The notes under the pieces were generated by a model that did not search any database, was not told the origin of the DNA, and worked only from the letters and a program-made list of their open reading frames with translations. From Myxococcus stipitatus (GTDB taxonomy: Bacteria; Myxococcota; Myxococcia; Myxococcales; Myxococcaceae), in contig NZ_CP102770.1 of the NCBI RefSeq assembly GCF_038561935.1, positions 7,874,001-7,938,000 of the forward strand: 64,000 bases of DNA, given 5' to 3'. Below, in pieces: positions 1 to 8,314 of the stretch (position 1 is its first letter; each line of letters starts with the position of its first letter). The translations under genes were made by a program, and so were the position numbers.

Positions 1-1169
1 ATTTCGTCCTGACGCTCCTGCAGCGCGGGCATGCGCACGGGCAGCACGTTGACGCGGTAGTAGAGGTCCTCGCGGAAGCGGCCCGCGCGCACCTCCGCGT
101 GGAGGTCCGCGTTGGTGCCGATGATGAAGCGCACGTCCGCCTGGCGCTCACCGGTGCCCTCGCCCAGCGGACGGTAGCTCCGGGACTCCAGCAGGTGCAG
201 AAGCCCCGCCTGCGCCTTGAGCGACAGCTTGTCGATTTCGTCGATGAACAGCGTGCCGCCGTCCGCCCGAGCCACGCTGCCGGGCGCGTCGCGCACCGCG
301 CCGGTGAAGGCGCCCTTCTTCCAACCGAAGAGCTCCGCCATCTGGAGGTCCTCGGGCACCGTCACCAGGTCCAAGGTCTCGAAGGGCTTGCCCCGACGGT
401 TGGAGCGCTCATGGCACCAGCGCGCCAGCCGGGACTTGCCCGCGCCCGTCGCGCCGCTGATGAGGATGGTCTCGTCCTGCAGCGCGAACACGCGAAGGAT
501 GGGCAGGAGCTCCGCCATGGAGCGGCCCACCACGGGCAGGAACTCATCCACCTCCGGCGTGGCCACCGGCCGCTGCGGCAGGCCCGCCAGATACGGCGCG
601 GCCACGTCCGCGAGGAGCTGGAGCTGCTCACCCGCCTCGCGCCAGACGAACTCCTGCCCCATGGCCGCGAGACAATCCGCCTCCAGGGAGATCATCCCCT
701 CGATGCTTCCGCCCGGCGTGCGCAGCGGGAGCACACAGACGTGCGTCGCGTGCCGGCCGAGGAAGCGCTGACGGCTCTCATTGCTGTGGAAGCCCGCGAG
801 TCCCGGGTCTCCCGTCACGGGCGCGTCCGGCGCGTGCGGCTGGACGGTGCCCACATTCACGTCGATGGACACGGCGCACCGGTGCTCCACCACCGCGCGC
901 CACGCCGTGGCCGACGTGAAGAACGGCGTGCCCACACTGGCGTCCGTAATCTCGGTTGAACCCACATCCAGCGCCGCCAGGCGCCGATAGGCTTCACCAG
1001 GGCGTAAGTGGACAATGCCGCGAAGCACCCGGGCCCGGGCTGCGTACCGACTGGACGCAACCGCCTCTTGAGCCACGGCCAACATGCGCTTCAATGTGGT
1101 GGCGGCCGCCGTCTCGAAATCCTTCGCCCCCCGCAGCGCGCTCATGAGCTGCGGCATCTCCTGGTGCAT
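1..1169 (-). CDS. Sigma-54-dependent transcriptional activator (5' part, runs off left edge)
   Basis: About 389 N-terminal codons are visible. A GAF-like sensory region (about residues 30-190) is followed by an AAA+ ATPase with Walker A GATGAGKS near residue 239, the sigma-54 contact loop GAFTGA near 286 and Walker B GGTLFIDEID near 304. These are the defining motifs of bacterial enhancer-binding proteins, which remodel sigma-54 RNA polymerase. The DNA-binding C terminus lies outside the window. The start at 1169 is chosen because GGAGG sits 7 bases upstream; an in-frame ATG at 1193 has no such site. The gene is divergent from the kinase at 1483, and such pairs are common in myxobacterial signalling. 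The signal sensed cannot be told. Confidence 0.93.
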   Translation of the reverse strand, partial: MHQEMPQLMSALRGAKDFETAAATTLKRMLAVAQEAVASSRYAARARVLRGIVHLRPGEAYRRLAALDVGSTEITDASVGTPFFTSATAWRAVVEHRCAVSIDVNVGTVQPHAPDAPVTGDPGLAGFHSNESRQRFLGRHATHVCVLPLRTPGGSIEGMISLEADCLAAMGQEFVWREAGEQLQLLADVAAPYLAGLPQRPVATPEVDEFLPVVGRSMAELLPILRVFALQDETILISGATGAGKSRLARWCHERSNRRGKPFETLDLVTVPEDLQMAELFGWKKGAFTGAVRDAPGSVARADGGTLFIDEIDKLSLKAQAGLLHLLESRSYRPLGEGTGERQADVRFIIGTNADLHAEVRAGRFREDLYYRVNVLPVRMPALQERQDE

Positions 1170-1247
1170 CCACTCGCCTCCGTCCGGTGCCATCCGAGAG
1201 TACCCGCCAGGGCCGCATCGGAGTGGAGGCAGTGTAGCGGAGATGAA

Positions 1248-1281
1248 GAACGCGGAAGGAGCGGCCCCTCCTTCCGCGTTC
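1248..1281. other. 13-bp perfect stem-loop in the divergent intergenic region
   Basis: Bases 1248-1260 are exactly complementary to 1269-1281, with an 8-base loop. No T-run follows on either strand. It lies within the predicted leader of the activator gene, so it may be an attenuator or RNA stability element rather than a terminator. Confidence 0.55.
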
Positions 1282-1339
1282 CCGAACCTCGCTGACGGCT
1301 GGGCGCCCGGTCACCCGCGGCGCCGCGCGGAAACCCCAT

Positions 1340-1354
1340 GCGCAACTCGTGCCA
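1340..1354 (-). promoter_or_regulatory. Possible sigma-54 promoter for the activator gene
   Basis: Read on the minus strand this is TGGCACGAGTTGCGC, with the GG-N10-GC spacing of -24/-12 elements and a perfect TGGCACG upstream half; the TT before the final GC is missing. It points at the activator gene, with a leader of about 160 bases containing the 1248-1281 hairpin. Autoregulation by a sigma-54 activator is plausible but inferred from a single imperfect match. Confidence 0.3.
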
Positions 1355-1415
1355 AGGGGCCATTTTACGTCTTTTCAATGAGTTAGCACTGGGAAGGGCG
1401 TCCGGGCGCCTGGAT

Positions 1416-1457
1416 CCGCGTCCAACTGGGACGCGGCTGCGTCCAAGTCCGACGCAG
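1416..1457. promoter_or_regulatory. Two abutting 21-bp palindromes upstream of the kinase gene (operator candidate)
   Basis: Copy 1 (1416-1436) has arms CCGCGTCC and GGACGCGG; copy 2 (1437-1457) has arms CTGCGTC and GACGCAG. The copies match at 16 of 21 positions and share GCGTCCAA and GACGC. The 21-bp period is two helical turns. A further GCGTCC half-site lies at 1398. The array ends 25 bases before the kinase start codon, a position suited to repression or to control at the leader level. The factor is unknown. Confidence 0.5.
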
Positions 1458-1482
1458 ATGGGAGGGGCCAGGGGGTGTCGCT

Positions 1483-4400
1483 ATGCTCCCAGCTCCTATG
1501 ACAGCGGCATCGAGGCTCCAAAGCCTCCCCGGGGTGGGTGCGAGGCTGGGGCCCTACGAGCTCCTCGAGGTCCTCGGCCAAGGGGGCATGGGCGTTGTCT
1601 ATCGAGGGTGGGACCCGGCCACCGGCGAGCCCGTCGCGCTGAAGACGGTGCGCGCGGCCAGCGAGGTCCCCCTGGCCAGCATCCGTCGGGAAATTCACGC
1701 ATTGCGACGTTTGAGGCACCCAGGTGTGGTGCGCATCGTCGCGGAAGGCGTGACGGATGGCCTGCCCTGGTACGCGATGGAGCTGCTCCGGGGACAGACG
1801 CTGCGCAGCGCGACCACCGCCCCACCACCGGGTCCTCTGGATGCGGCGCGATTGCGCGAGACGCTCCTCGTGATGCGCCGGTTGTGCTCGGCGCTGGCCT
1901 TCCTTCACGCCAACGGGCTGGTGCATCGGGACTTGAAGCCGGAGAACGTGTTCGTCCGGCCGGACGGCACTCCCGTCCTCGTGGACTTCGGCATCGCCGC
2001 GCGCTTCGGTGGCTCGCGGGGACGAGAGACGCTCGACGTCAGCGGCGCGGTGGTGGGCAGCGACACGTACATGGCGCCCGAGCAACTGCGTGGCGATTAC
2101 GTGGACGCTCGCGCGGACCTCTATGCGCTGGGGTGCATCCTCTACGAGCAGCTCACCGGCAGACCGCCCTTCATCCCTGGACGCGAAGGGCCCCTGCCGC
2201 ATCAGCACCTGCACCTCGCGCCCGTGCCTCCGTCCCTGCGGGTCGAGGGCCTTCCCGCGACACTCGACGCGCTGGTGCTGAAGCTGCTCGCGAAGCGGCC
2301 TCAAGAGCGACCGGGCTACGCGGAGGATGTCTCGGCGGTGCTGGAGTCCTTGGGTGCGAGCGAGGGCGAGGAGCGTGTCACCGCCGGGCCCCGGACGCCG
2401 GCCTACCTCTATCGCCCGGACCTCGCGGGGCGAGTGGGTGAGCTGGGCAAGCTGCTGGCCGCGCTGGACGCCGCGGACCGAGGACAAGGGGGCCGCGTCT
2501 TCCTCGGCGGAGAGAGTGGTGCGGGCAAGACGCGGCTCGCACTGGAGCTCGCGTCGGAAGCGGCGTGGCGGCGCATGGCGGTCGTCACCGGTGAGTGTGT
2601 CCCCGTGGGCATGGGCGGCCTGGAGCTGCACGCGGCGCCACTGCATCCCCTGCGTCCGCTGTTGCTCGCAGTCGCGGACCGATGCAACGAGCGAGGCGCG
2701 GAGGAGACGCTGCGGCTCCTGGGGCCACGTGGAGGTGTGCTGGCCGCGTATGAGCCCTCCCTGTCCCAGCTCCCTGGCCAGCGAGAGCAACCCGAGCCCC
2801 CTCCCCTGCCCGCGCCCGAGGCGCGCCAGCGAGTGCTGTCCGCGCTGAGGGACACCCTGCGCGCCTTCGCGGAGGTGCAGCCGCTGCTCCTGGTGCTGGA
2901 TGACCTCCAGTGGGCGGATGAATTGACGGTGAGCTTCCTCGAGGAGCTGGATGCGCGGCATCTCGCGTCGCGCCCCGTGCTGCTGGTGGGCACGTACCGC
3001 ATGGATGAGATGGGGGAGTCCCTGCGCGCCGTGGTCAGTGCACCCGACGCGGTGCGCGTGGAGGTGGGCCGGCTGGATGCAACCAGCGCGGGGAAGATGG
3101 CGCGCGGCATGCTCGCGCTGCGCGAGGTGCCCGGTCCCTTCGTGGACGCACTGGTGCGGGAGACCAGCGGCAATCCCTTCTTCATCGCCGAGTACCTGCG
3201 CGCCGCCATCGACGCGGGCCTCCTCTTTCGCGCGCCGTCGGGCGAGTGGCTCTTCGAGGCACAAGGCAGCGCGGGCAGTCGTCCCCTGCCGCTCCCCGGC
3301 AGCATCGCGGAGCTCATCGAACGCCGACTGGCCGACCTGGGCGCGGACGGACGCACGCTGGCGGAGGTGGCCTCCGTGCTCGGTCGGGAGCTGGATGGAG
3401 AGCTGCTCCTCGCCACCGCCGCGCTGCCGGAGAGTGCGGGACTGGAGGCCGTGGAGGAGCTCCGCCGAAGACAGGTCCTCGAGGAGTCCGGCAACGGGCG
3501 GCTGCGCTTCGTGCACGACAAGCTGCGCGAGGTGGCCTACGCGCGCATCGACACCTCGCGGCGCCGTGCGCTTCATCACCGGTGCGCCGAAGGGATGGAG
3601 CAGCGCGACGTGGGAACAGCGCCCGGGCACCTGCCGCATGCCGCGGGCCTCGCGCATCACTGGTCTCGCGCGGAGGTGCCGGACCGGGCCAGCCGCTGGT
3701 TCGCGCGTGCGGGTGACGCGGCGCGTGCGGCCTACGCCAACGGAGACGCCATCACCTTCTATGAAGCCGCGGTGCGCGAAGCCGCGGCGTCCGAGCTGAA
3801 CGCGCATGCGTCCCCACCGAACGCGCCCCCACTCCTCCTGGATGGCGTCTGGGAAGGGCTCGGCGAAGTGCTCGCGCTCACCGGGCGGCAGGACGATGCG
3901 CGCCAGGCATTTCAGGAAGCCCTGGCACGAATCGAGCAAAGCCAGCGCGTCCGTCGCGCCAACGTCCTCCGGAAGGTGGGCAAGTCCTTGCAGACGCACC
4001 ATCAGAATGAGGAAGCGCTGCGCATCTACGCCCAGGCTCAAGCCGAGCTGGGCCCGATGCCCGACAACGTCTCCTCCACCCCCGGGCACGTCGAGGCCGC
4101 GTGGTGGCATGAGTGGGTTCAGCTCCAGGGCGAGCGCATCACGGTTCATTACTGGCTGGCGCAGCTCGATGAGATGCGCGCGCTGGTCGAAGGTGTCCGC
4201 CCGGTGATGCGGGCCCATGGCACGCCCCTTCAGCGTGCGCGTTTCTTCAACTCGCTGGTCCAGATGCAACTGCGCAGCGAGCGTTATCAAGCTTCAAACG
4301 AAACCGTGGCCCACGCCCGGGCCTACGCGGAAGCCGCGCTGGAGTCAGAGGGGGACGCGGAACATGCGGGAGCCCGGTGCGTGGTCGCCATGGTGTTGCT

Positions 4401-4938
4401 CTTCCATGGCGCCCTGGACGAAGCCCAGTCCTGGATGGAGGAGTCCTTGCGGGCAGCGGAGCGGCTCGGTGATGTGACCTTGCAGACGCGCTGCCTCACG
4501 TACCTCACCGTCATCCTCCGACTGCGCGGACAGGTGAAGGCGGTGGACGAGTCCTCCGCGAGAAGCCTCGAGCTCGCCAGCCGCGCCGGCATGGCGGACT
4601 ACGCGGGGGCCGCGCACGCCCATCGCGCCTGGGTGGCCTGGAGGGCGCAGGACCTCGCCCAGGCCCGAGAGGAAGCCACCGAGGCGCTCCGGCTGTGGCA
4701 ATCCCTCTCACTCGTCTATCCGTTCCAGTGGCTGGCGCTCTGGCCCCTGCTCGCCGTGGAGCTGGAGGCGGGCCGCGAGTCGGCGGCGTTGGAACATGCT
4801 CGCGCGATGCTCGCGACACAGCAGCAGCGGCTCCCGGAGGAGCTCCTGCAATCGCTGCGAGCGGCGCTGGAGCAACCGGACACACGAAGCGCACTGCTCC
4901 AGGCGAGCGCGACGGCGCGACAGCTCGGCTACCTGTAG
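1483..4938 (+). CDS. Ser/Thr protein kinase fused to AAA ATPase and helical repeats (PknK-like)
   Basis: A 1151-residue cytoplasmic signalling protein. Residues about 20-290 are a Hanks-type kinase with glycine loop GQGGMGVV, catalytic loop HRDLKPENV near 148, DFG near 168 and MAPEQ in the activation segment. A P-loop NTPase follows (GESGAGKT near 344, Walker B-like LLLVLDDLQWADE near 468), and the rest is helical, TPR-like sequence. This kinase-ATPase-repeat order is the PknK/COG3899 arrangement, in which ATPase and repeats are thought to bind partners or ligands. An in-frame ATG at 1498 is an alternative start. The gene lies 62 bases upstream of the hypothetical-YcaO-TfuA operon and could regulate it; that link rests on position only. 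Confidence 0.93.
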   Translation: MLPAPMTAASRLQSLPGVGARLGPYELLEVLGQGGMGVVYRGWDPATGEPVALKTVRAASEVPLASIRREIHALRRLRHPGVVRIVAEGVTDGLPWYAMELLRGQTLRSATTAPPPGPLDAARLRETLLVMRRLCSALAFLHANGLVHRDLKPENVFVRPDGTPVLVDFGIAARFGGSRGRETLDVSGAVVGSDTYMAPEQLRGDYVDARADLYALGCILYEQLTGRPPFIPGREGPLPHQHLHLAPVPPSLRVEGLPATLDALVLKLLAKRPQERPGYAEDVSAVLESLGASEGEERVTAGPRTPAYLYRPDLAGRVGELGKLLAALDAADRGQGGRVFLGGESGAGKTRLALELASEAAWRRMAVVTGECVPVGMGGLELHAAPLHPLRPLLLAVADRCNERGAEETLRLLGPRGGVLAAYEPSLSQLPGQREQPEPPPLPAPEARQRVLSALRDTLRAFAEVQPLLLVLDDLQWADELTVSFLEELDARHLASRPVLLVGTYRMDEMGESLRAVVSAPDAVRVEVGRLDATSAGKMARGMLALREVPGPFVDALVRETSGNPFFIAEYLRAAIDAGLLFRAPSGEWLFEAQGSAGSRPLPLPGSIAELIERRLADLGADGRTLAEVASVLGRELDGELLLATAALPESAGLEAVEELRRRQVLEESGNGRLRFVHDKLREVAYARIDTSRRRALHHRCAEGMEQRDVGTAPGHLPHAAGLAHHWSRAEVPDRASRWFARAGDAARAAYANGDAITFYEAAVREAAASELNAHASPPNAPPLLLDGVWEGLGEVLALTGRQDDARQAFQEALARIEQSQRVRRANVLRKVGKSLQTHHQNEEALRIYAQAQAELGPMPDNVSSTPGHVEAAWWHEWVQLQGERITVHYWLAQLDEMRALVEGVRPVMRAHGTPLQRARFFNSLVQMQLRSERYQASNETVAHARAYAEAALESEGDAEHAGARCVVAMVLLFHGALDEAQSWMEESLRAAERLGDVTLQTRCLTYLTVILRLRGQVKAVDESSARSLELASRAGMADYAGAAHAHRAWVAWRAQDLAQAREEATEALRLWQSLSLVYPFQWLALWPLLAVELEAGRESAALEHARAMLATQQQRLPEELLQSLRAALEQPDTRSALLQASATARQLGYL

Positions 4939-5000
4939 CCGGAGCGGATGCACCCTTCCCTGGTCGCGGGTGGACCCCGCGGCACTCTCACGAGGTGCAC

Positions 5001-5651
5001 ATGGTGGAGCGATACTCGTACATCTTCTTCAGGCCGGAGCGGGTGAACATCCTGGAAGGCTTCACCACGAACCTCGTGGTGATGGGCGTTCCCATGCACC
5101 GCCCCGGCAAGGTGGAGAACGTGACCAGCCGGGTCACCTTCCACGTGAAGGGCCCCGAAGGCGCCATCTCCATCGTCAATCAGCCGGACACCTCCTTCGT
5201 GCAGGTGAAGGGCGTGCGCTCCGAGCCCGCCCCTTCGCTCCTCTACGCCACGCTGAAGACCCCGGATGCCAACTGGCCCCAGCTCGAGGCGAAGGCCTTC
5301 GTCACGGTGGACGAATCGGACCTGCTCCTCTTCGCTCCGGATGGCCACGTCTACTGGGTGACGACGGAGATGTGGATGAAGGCGGAGAAGTTCCCCCTCG
5401 ATTCCAAGCGCCTGAATCCGGCCCTGCACACGCTGCTTCGGAATGAAACAGTGGTGGCCAACATCCCCAACATCCCGTATCCCGACGAGCAGACCGCCCA
5501 GGGTTCCGCTCCTCCTGATTCGAGGAGGGCCGAGCCCATCACCTGCTTCCTGCTCAACCTCAACAGCATCCTCCTCAGCTACACCCCCAGCACCCAGCTG
5601 CGCCCCGCCGAGCAGGACCCCAGTCCTCCCATTCCCGGCACCGAGCCCTGA
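5001..5651 (+). CDS. Conserved-looking hypothetical protein, first gene of the YcaO-TfuA operon
   Basis: A 216-residue soluble protein that I do not recognise; it has no signal peptide, membrane segment or clear motif. It is rich in beta-strand-like hydrophobic patches and ends in a proline-rich tail. It contains a single cysteine (near residue 177, in ITCFLLNLNS). GAGGTG precedes the ATG by three bases. Its TGA stop overlaps the ATG of the YcaO gene (TGATG at 5649-5653), so the two are almost certainly co-translated. It might be a partner, carrier or the protein substrate of the YcaO-TfuA enzymes; nothing in the sequence decides between these. Confidence 0.82.
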   Translation: MVERYSYIFFRPERVNILEGFTTNLVVMGVPMHRPGKVENVTSRVTFHVKGPEGAISIVNQPDTSFVQVKGVRSEPAPSLLYATLKTPDANWPQLEAKAFVTVDESDLLLFAPDGHVYWVTTEMWMKAEKFPLDSKRLNPALHTLLRNETVVANIPNIPYPDEQTAQGSAPPDSRRAEPITCFLLNLNSILLSYTPSTQLRPAEQDPSPPIPGTEP

Positions 5652-6916
5652 TGCGCACAGACTCCGTGGACTCCCCTGTCGTCGGCGCCGCTCCCGGTAC
5701 CGCCAAGCACTTCCGCCAAGGCACCCACCGGACCGTCTCCCCCGAGGAGACCCTGGAGCGTGTGCGACGACTGATGCCCGTCCTCGGCATCACCCGCATC
5801 GCCAACGTCACGGGCCTGGATACCATCGGCATCCCCGTGGTGATGGTGACGCGCCCCAACGCGCGCTCGCTGGCGGTGTCCCAGGGCAAGGGGCTCACGC
5901 TCGCCGCCGCGAAGGCGTCGGGGCTGATGGAGTCCGTGGAGGGCTATCACGCCGAGCACATCACCCTGCCCCTGAAGCTGGCCACGTACAACGAGCTGCG
6001 CTTCCGCACGCCCGTGGTCGACGTGGCGGGGCTGCCTCGCCTGTCGGTGAGCCTGTTTCATCCCAACTGGCGCATGTTGTGGGTCGAGGGCGTGGACCTG
6101 TTGGGTGGCGGCCCGCTGTGGCTGCCGTTCGACCTGGTGCACACCGACTTCACGCTGCCCCTTCCCACTGGCAGTGGCGCGTTCCTCATGAGCAGCAATG
6201 GGCTGGCCTCGGGGAATCATGTCCTCGAGGCCACGCTGCATGGCCTGTGTGAAGTGGTGGAGCGGGATGCCTCCGCGCTCTGGCATGCCCGAGGCGAGAA
6301 GGGGCAAGCGGGGACGCGGCTGGACCTGTCGACGGTGGATGACCCCGCCTGCCGCGAGGTGCTGGAGACCTACGCACGGGCAGGCGTGGCCGTGGGCGTC
6401 TGGGAGACGACCAGCGACGTGGGGGTGCCCGCGTTCACCTGTTACATCGTCGACCAGGAGCGCGAGTCGCTGAGGCCCGTCGCCGTGGCGGGGGGCATGG
6501 GCTGTCACCCCTCGCGCGGCGTGGCGCTGCTGCGCGCGCTGACGGAGGCGGCGCAGAGTCGGCTCACGCGCATCTGCGGTGCTCGCGATGACCTGCATCG
6601 CAAGGCGTATGAGGAGGCTCGCGAAGGGGTGGACGCGGACCGGCTCCGGACGCGGCTGCGGGAGGAGAAGCCCGTGCGCCGCTTCCAGGAGGCACCGCAT
6701 CAAGACGCGAGCACCCTGGAGGAAGACCTCGGGTGGGTGCTGGCGAAGCTGCGCATGGCGGGTGTGTCGCAAGTCGTCGCCGTGGAGCTGACGAAGCCGG
6801 AGCTGGGCATCCCCGTGGTGCGTGTGGTGGTGCCTGGACTGGAGCCCACGCATGAGGCGCCGGGCTATGTCCCCGGGCCGCGCGCGCAGCGCGTCATGCG
6901 AGGAGGTGCGTCATGA
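5651..6916 (+). CDS. YcaO-family ATP-dependent backbone-modifying enzyme (TfuA-associated)
   Basis: A 421-residue YcaO protein. YcaO enzymes use ATP to activate a peptide-bond oxygen, giving azolines or, with sulfide and a TfuA partner, thioamides. Visible family features are the segment SQGKGLTLAAAKASGLMESV (about residues 76-95), the ATP-site helix ending in VEGYHAEH, and the later segment LEATLHGLCEVVERDA. There is no fused E1-like or docking domain, which fits stand-alone TfuA-dependent YcaOs. It overlaps the genes on both sides (1 base upstream, ATGA downstream). No short precursor peptide gene is seen next to it, so the substrate may be a protein or be encoded elsewhere. Thioamidation is inferred from the TfuA neighbour. 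Confidence 0.92.
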   Translation: MRTDSVDSPVVGAAPGTAKHFRQGTHRTVSPEETLERVRRLMPVLGITRIANVTGLDTIGIPVVMVTRPNARSLAVSQGKGLTLAAAKASGLMESVEGYHAEHITLPLKLATYNELRFRTPVVDVAGLPRLSVSLFHPNWRMLWVEGVDLLGGGPLWLPFDLVHTDFTLPLPTGSGAFLMSSNGLASGNHVLEATLHGLCEVVERDASALWHARGEKGQAGTRLDLSTVDDPACREVLETYARAGVAVGVWETTSDVGVPAFTCYIVDQERESLRPVAVAGGMGCHPSRGVALLRALTEAAQSRLTRICGARDDLHRKAYEEAREGVDADRLRTRLREEKPVRRFQEAPHQDASTLEEDLGWVLAKLRMAGVSQVVAVELTKPELGIPVVRVVVPGLEPTHEAPGYVPGPRAQRVMRGGAS

Positions 6917-8265
6917 AGGTGTTCATCTTCACCGGCCCCACACTGCGCCCCGAGGAGGCTCGCCAGGAGCTGGAGGCCGTGTACCTGCCTCCCGTGCAGC
7001 AAGGAGACATCTACCGGGCGACGCTCGAGAAGCCGGTGGCGCTGGGCATCATCGACGGCTTCTTCGAGCATGTGCCCGCCGTGTGGCACAAGGAGATCCT
7101 CTGGGCCATGGCGGAAGGCATCCACGTCTTCGGCGCCGCGAGCATGGGGGCGCTGCGAGCCTCGGAGCTGACCGCCTTCGGGATGGAGGGCGTCGGCGCC
7201 ATCTTCGAGGACTTCCATCGCGGGGTGCTGGAGGACGACGACGAGGTGGCCGTGGCGCACGCGAGCGCGGAAGACGGCTGGCGCCCCCTGTCCGAAGCCA
7301 TGGTGAACATCCGCGCCACGCTGTCGGCCGCACACGCCGCGGGCGTGGTGAGTGACGACACTCGGGGCGGGCTCGAGCGACTGGCCAAATCGCTGTTCTA
7401 CGTGGAGCGCGCGTGGCCGACCTTGCTGACGCGGGGAGCTCGCGAAGGACTTCCCGTGGCGGAGCTGGCGGCGCTCAAGGACTGGCTGCCACGCGGCCGG
7501 GTGGATGCGAAGCGCGCGGATGCCGTGACGATGTTGCGGACGATTCGGGAGCGCCTCGACGCGGGGCTGCCGCCGAAGGAGACCCGCTTCCCCTTCCAGC
7601 ACACGGATGCGTGGGAGGAAGCCCGGCGGCGCGCGAGCAGACTGCCCTTGCGGCCCACCGCGAATCCCTCGGAGGGAGTGGCTTCGGAGGCCCTGCTCGA
7701 TGAGCTGCGCCTTCGCGGCGGGATGAGGGACGCACGGCGGGCCAGCATGGCGCGTGCGCTCGCGGTGGAGGAGGCCCGGAGGCTGGGACGCGTCCCGAAT
7801 GCGGCGGAGCTCCATACGACGGAAGCCCTGCTGCGCCAGGAGCGGGAGCTCACCCCCGAGACCTTCGAGCGGTGGAAGTCCGAGCAACACGTCGACGACG
7901 TCGCGCGCCTGCTCCGGGATGAATCACACGTGAGATGGGTGGAGACCCTCTTCGAGCCCGATGTGATGCGCCACCTGGCGGACCATCTGCGGCTGACGGG
8001 TCAGTACGGTGAGCTGCTCCACCGCGCGCGCGACAAGGAGACGGTGCTCGCGGAAGCCGGGCTGTCGGCACCTCGACTCGAGGACGCGGGCATCACCGAG
8101 CCGGCGCTCTGGGCCTGGTACTACGAGGAGCATCAGGGCCGGATGGTGCCCGTGGCGCTCGAACAGGCCGCGCGGGAAGAGGGCTTCCCGGATGTGGCGT
8201 CCCTCCGCAGGGCCGCGCTGCGAGAACTCTGCTACGTCCTCGCGAAGGCCGGCGCCACGGGCTGA
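6913..8265 (+). CDS. TfuA-like protein with long C-terminal extension
   Basis: A 450-residue protein whose first 130 or so residues match the TfuA core: an opening strand VFIFTGPTL, then LPPVQQGDIYRA, GIIDGFF and the segment HVFGAASMGALRASEL with a conserved glycine/alanine-rich turn. TfuA proteins partner YcaO enzymes in thioamide formation, as in methanogen McrA thioglycine and some thioamidated peptides. The remaining 300 residues are helical and charged with no motif I can name, making it about twice the length of a minimal TfuA. ATGA overlap with the YcaO gene indicates translational coupling. A hairpin terminator (8276-8300) closes the operon. Confidence 0.88.
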   Translation: MKVFIFTGPTLRPEEARQELEAVYLPPVQQGDIYRATLEKPVALGIIDGFFEHVPAVWHKEILWAMAEGIHVFGAASMGALRASELTAFGMEGVGAIFEDFHRGVLEDDDEVAVAHASAEDGWRPLSEAMVNIRATLSAAHAAGVVSDDTRGGLERLAKSLFYVERAWPTLLTRGAREGLPVAELAALKDWLPRGRVDAKRADAVTMLRTIRERLDAGLPPKETRFPFQHTDAWEEARRRASRLPLRPTANPSEGVASEALLDELRLRGGMRDARRASMARALAVEEARRLGRVPNAAELHTTEALLRQERELTPETFERWKSEQHVDDVARLLRDESHVRWVETLFEPDVMRHLADHLRLTGQYGELLHRARDKETVLAEAGLSAPRLEDAGITEPALWAWYYEEHQGRMVPVALEQAAREEGFPDVASLRRAALRELCYVLAKAGATG

Positions 8266-8275
8266 TGAGTCACCC

Positions 8276-8300
8276 GCGGCCCCGTCTCCAGGGGGGCCGC
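8276..8300. terminator. Bidirectional hairpin between convergent TfuA and methyltransferase genes
   Basis: GCGGCCCC (8276-8283) pairs perfectly with GGGGCCGC (8293-8300) around a 9-base loop, just after the TfuA stop and just after the stop of the converging methyltransferase gene. There is no T-run, as is common in very GC-rich genomes. Confidence 0.6.
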
Positions 8301-8314
8301 TGCGCCTCGCGGAC

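Larger units (their letters stand above)
1170..1482. other. Intergenic region between divergent activator and kinase genes
   Basis: This 313-base gap holds no convincing gene. It contains a 13-bp stem-loop (1248-1281), a possible sigma-54 promoter reading left (1340-1354) and two abutting 21-bp palindromes (1416-1457) close to the kinase start. It is the regulatory region for both genes. Confidence 0.6.

Noticed and set aside
1375-4290. A 971-codon open frame on the strand opposite the PknK-like kinase
   Set aside because: It is fully antisense to a gene with clear kinase and ATPase motifs, has low-complexity Arg/Gly/His composition and no domain; in GC-rich DNA such frames arise from the codon bias of the true gene.
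8266-8314. RiPP precursor peptide next to YcaO-TfuA
   Set aside because: The gaps around the operon (4939-5000 and 8266-8314) are too short for a precursor with leader, and no Cys- or Gly-rich short frame with a ribosome site is visible there.
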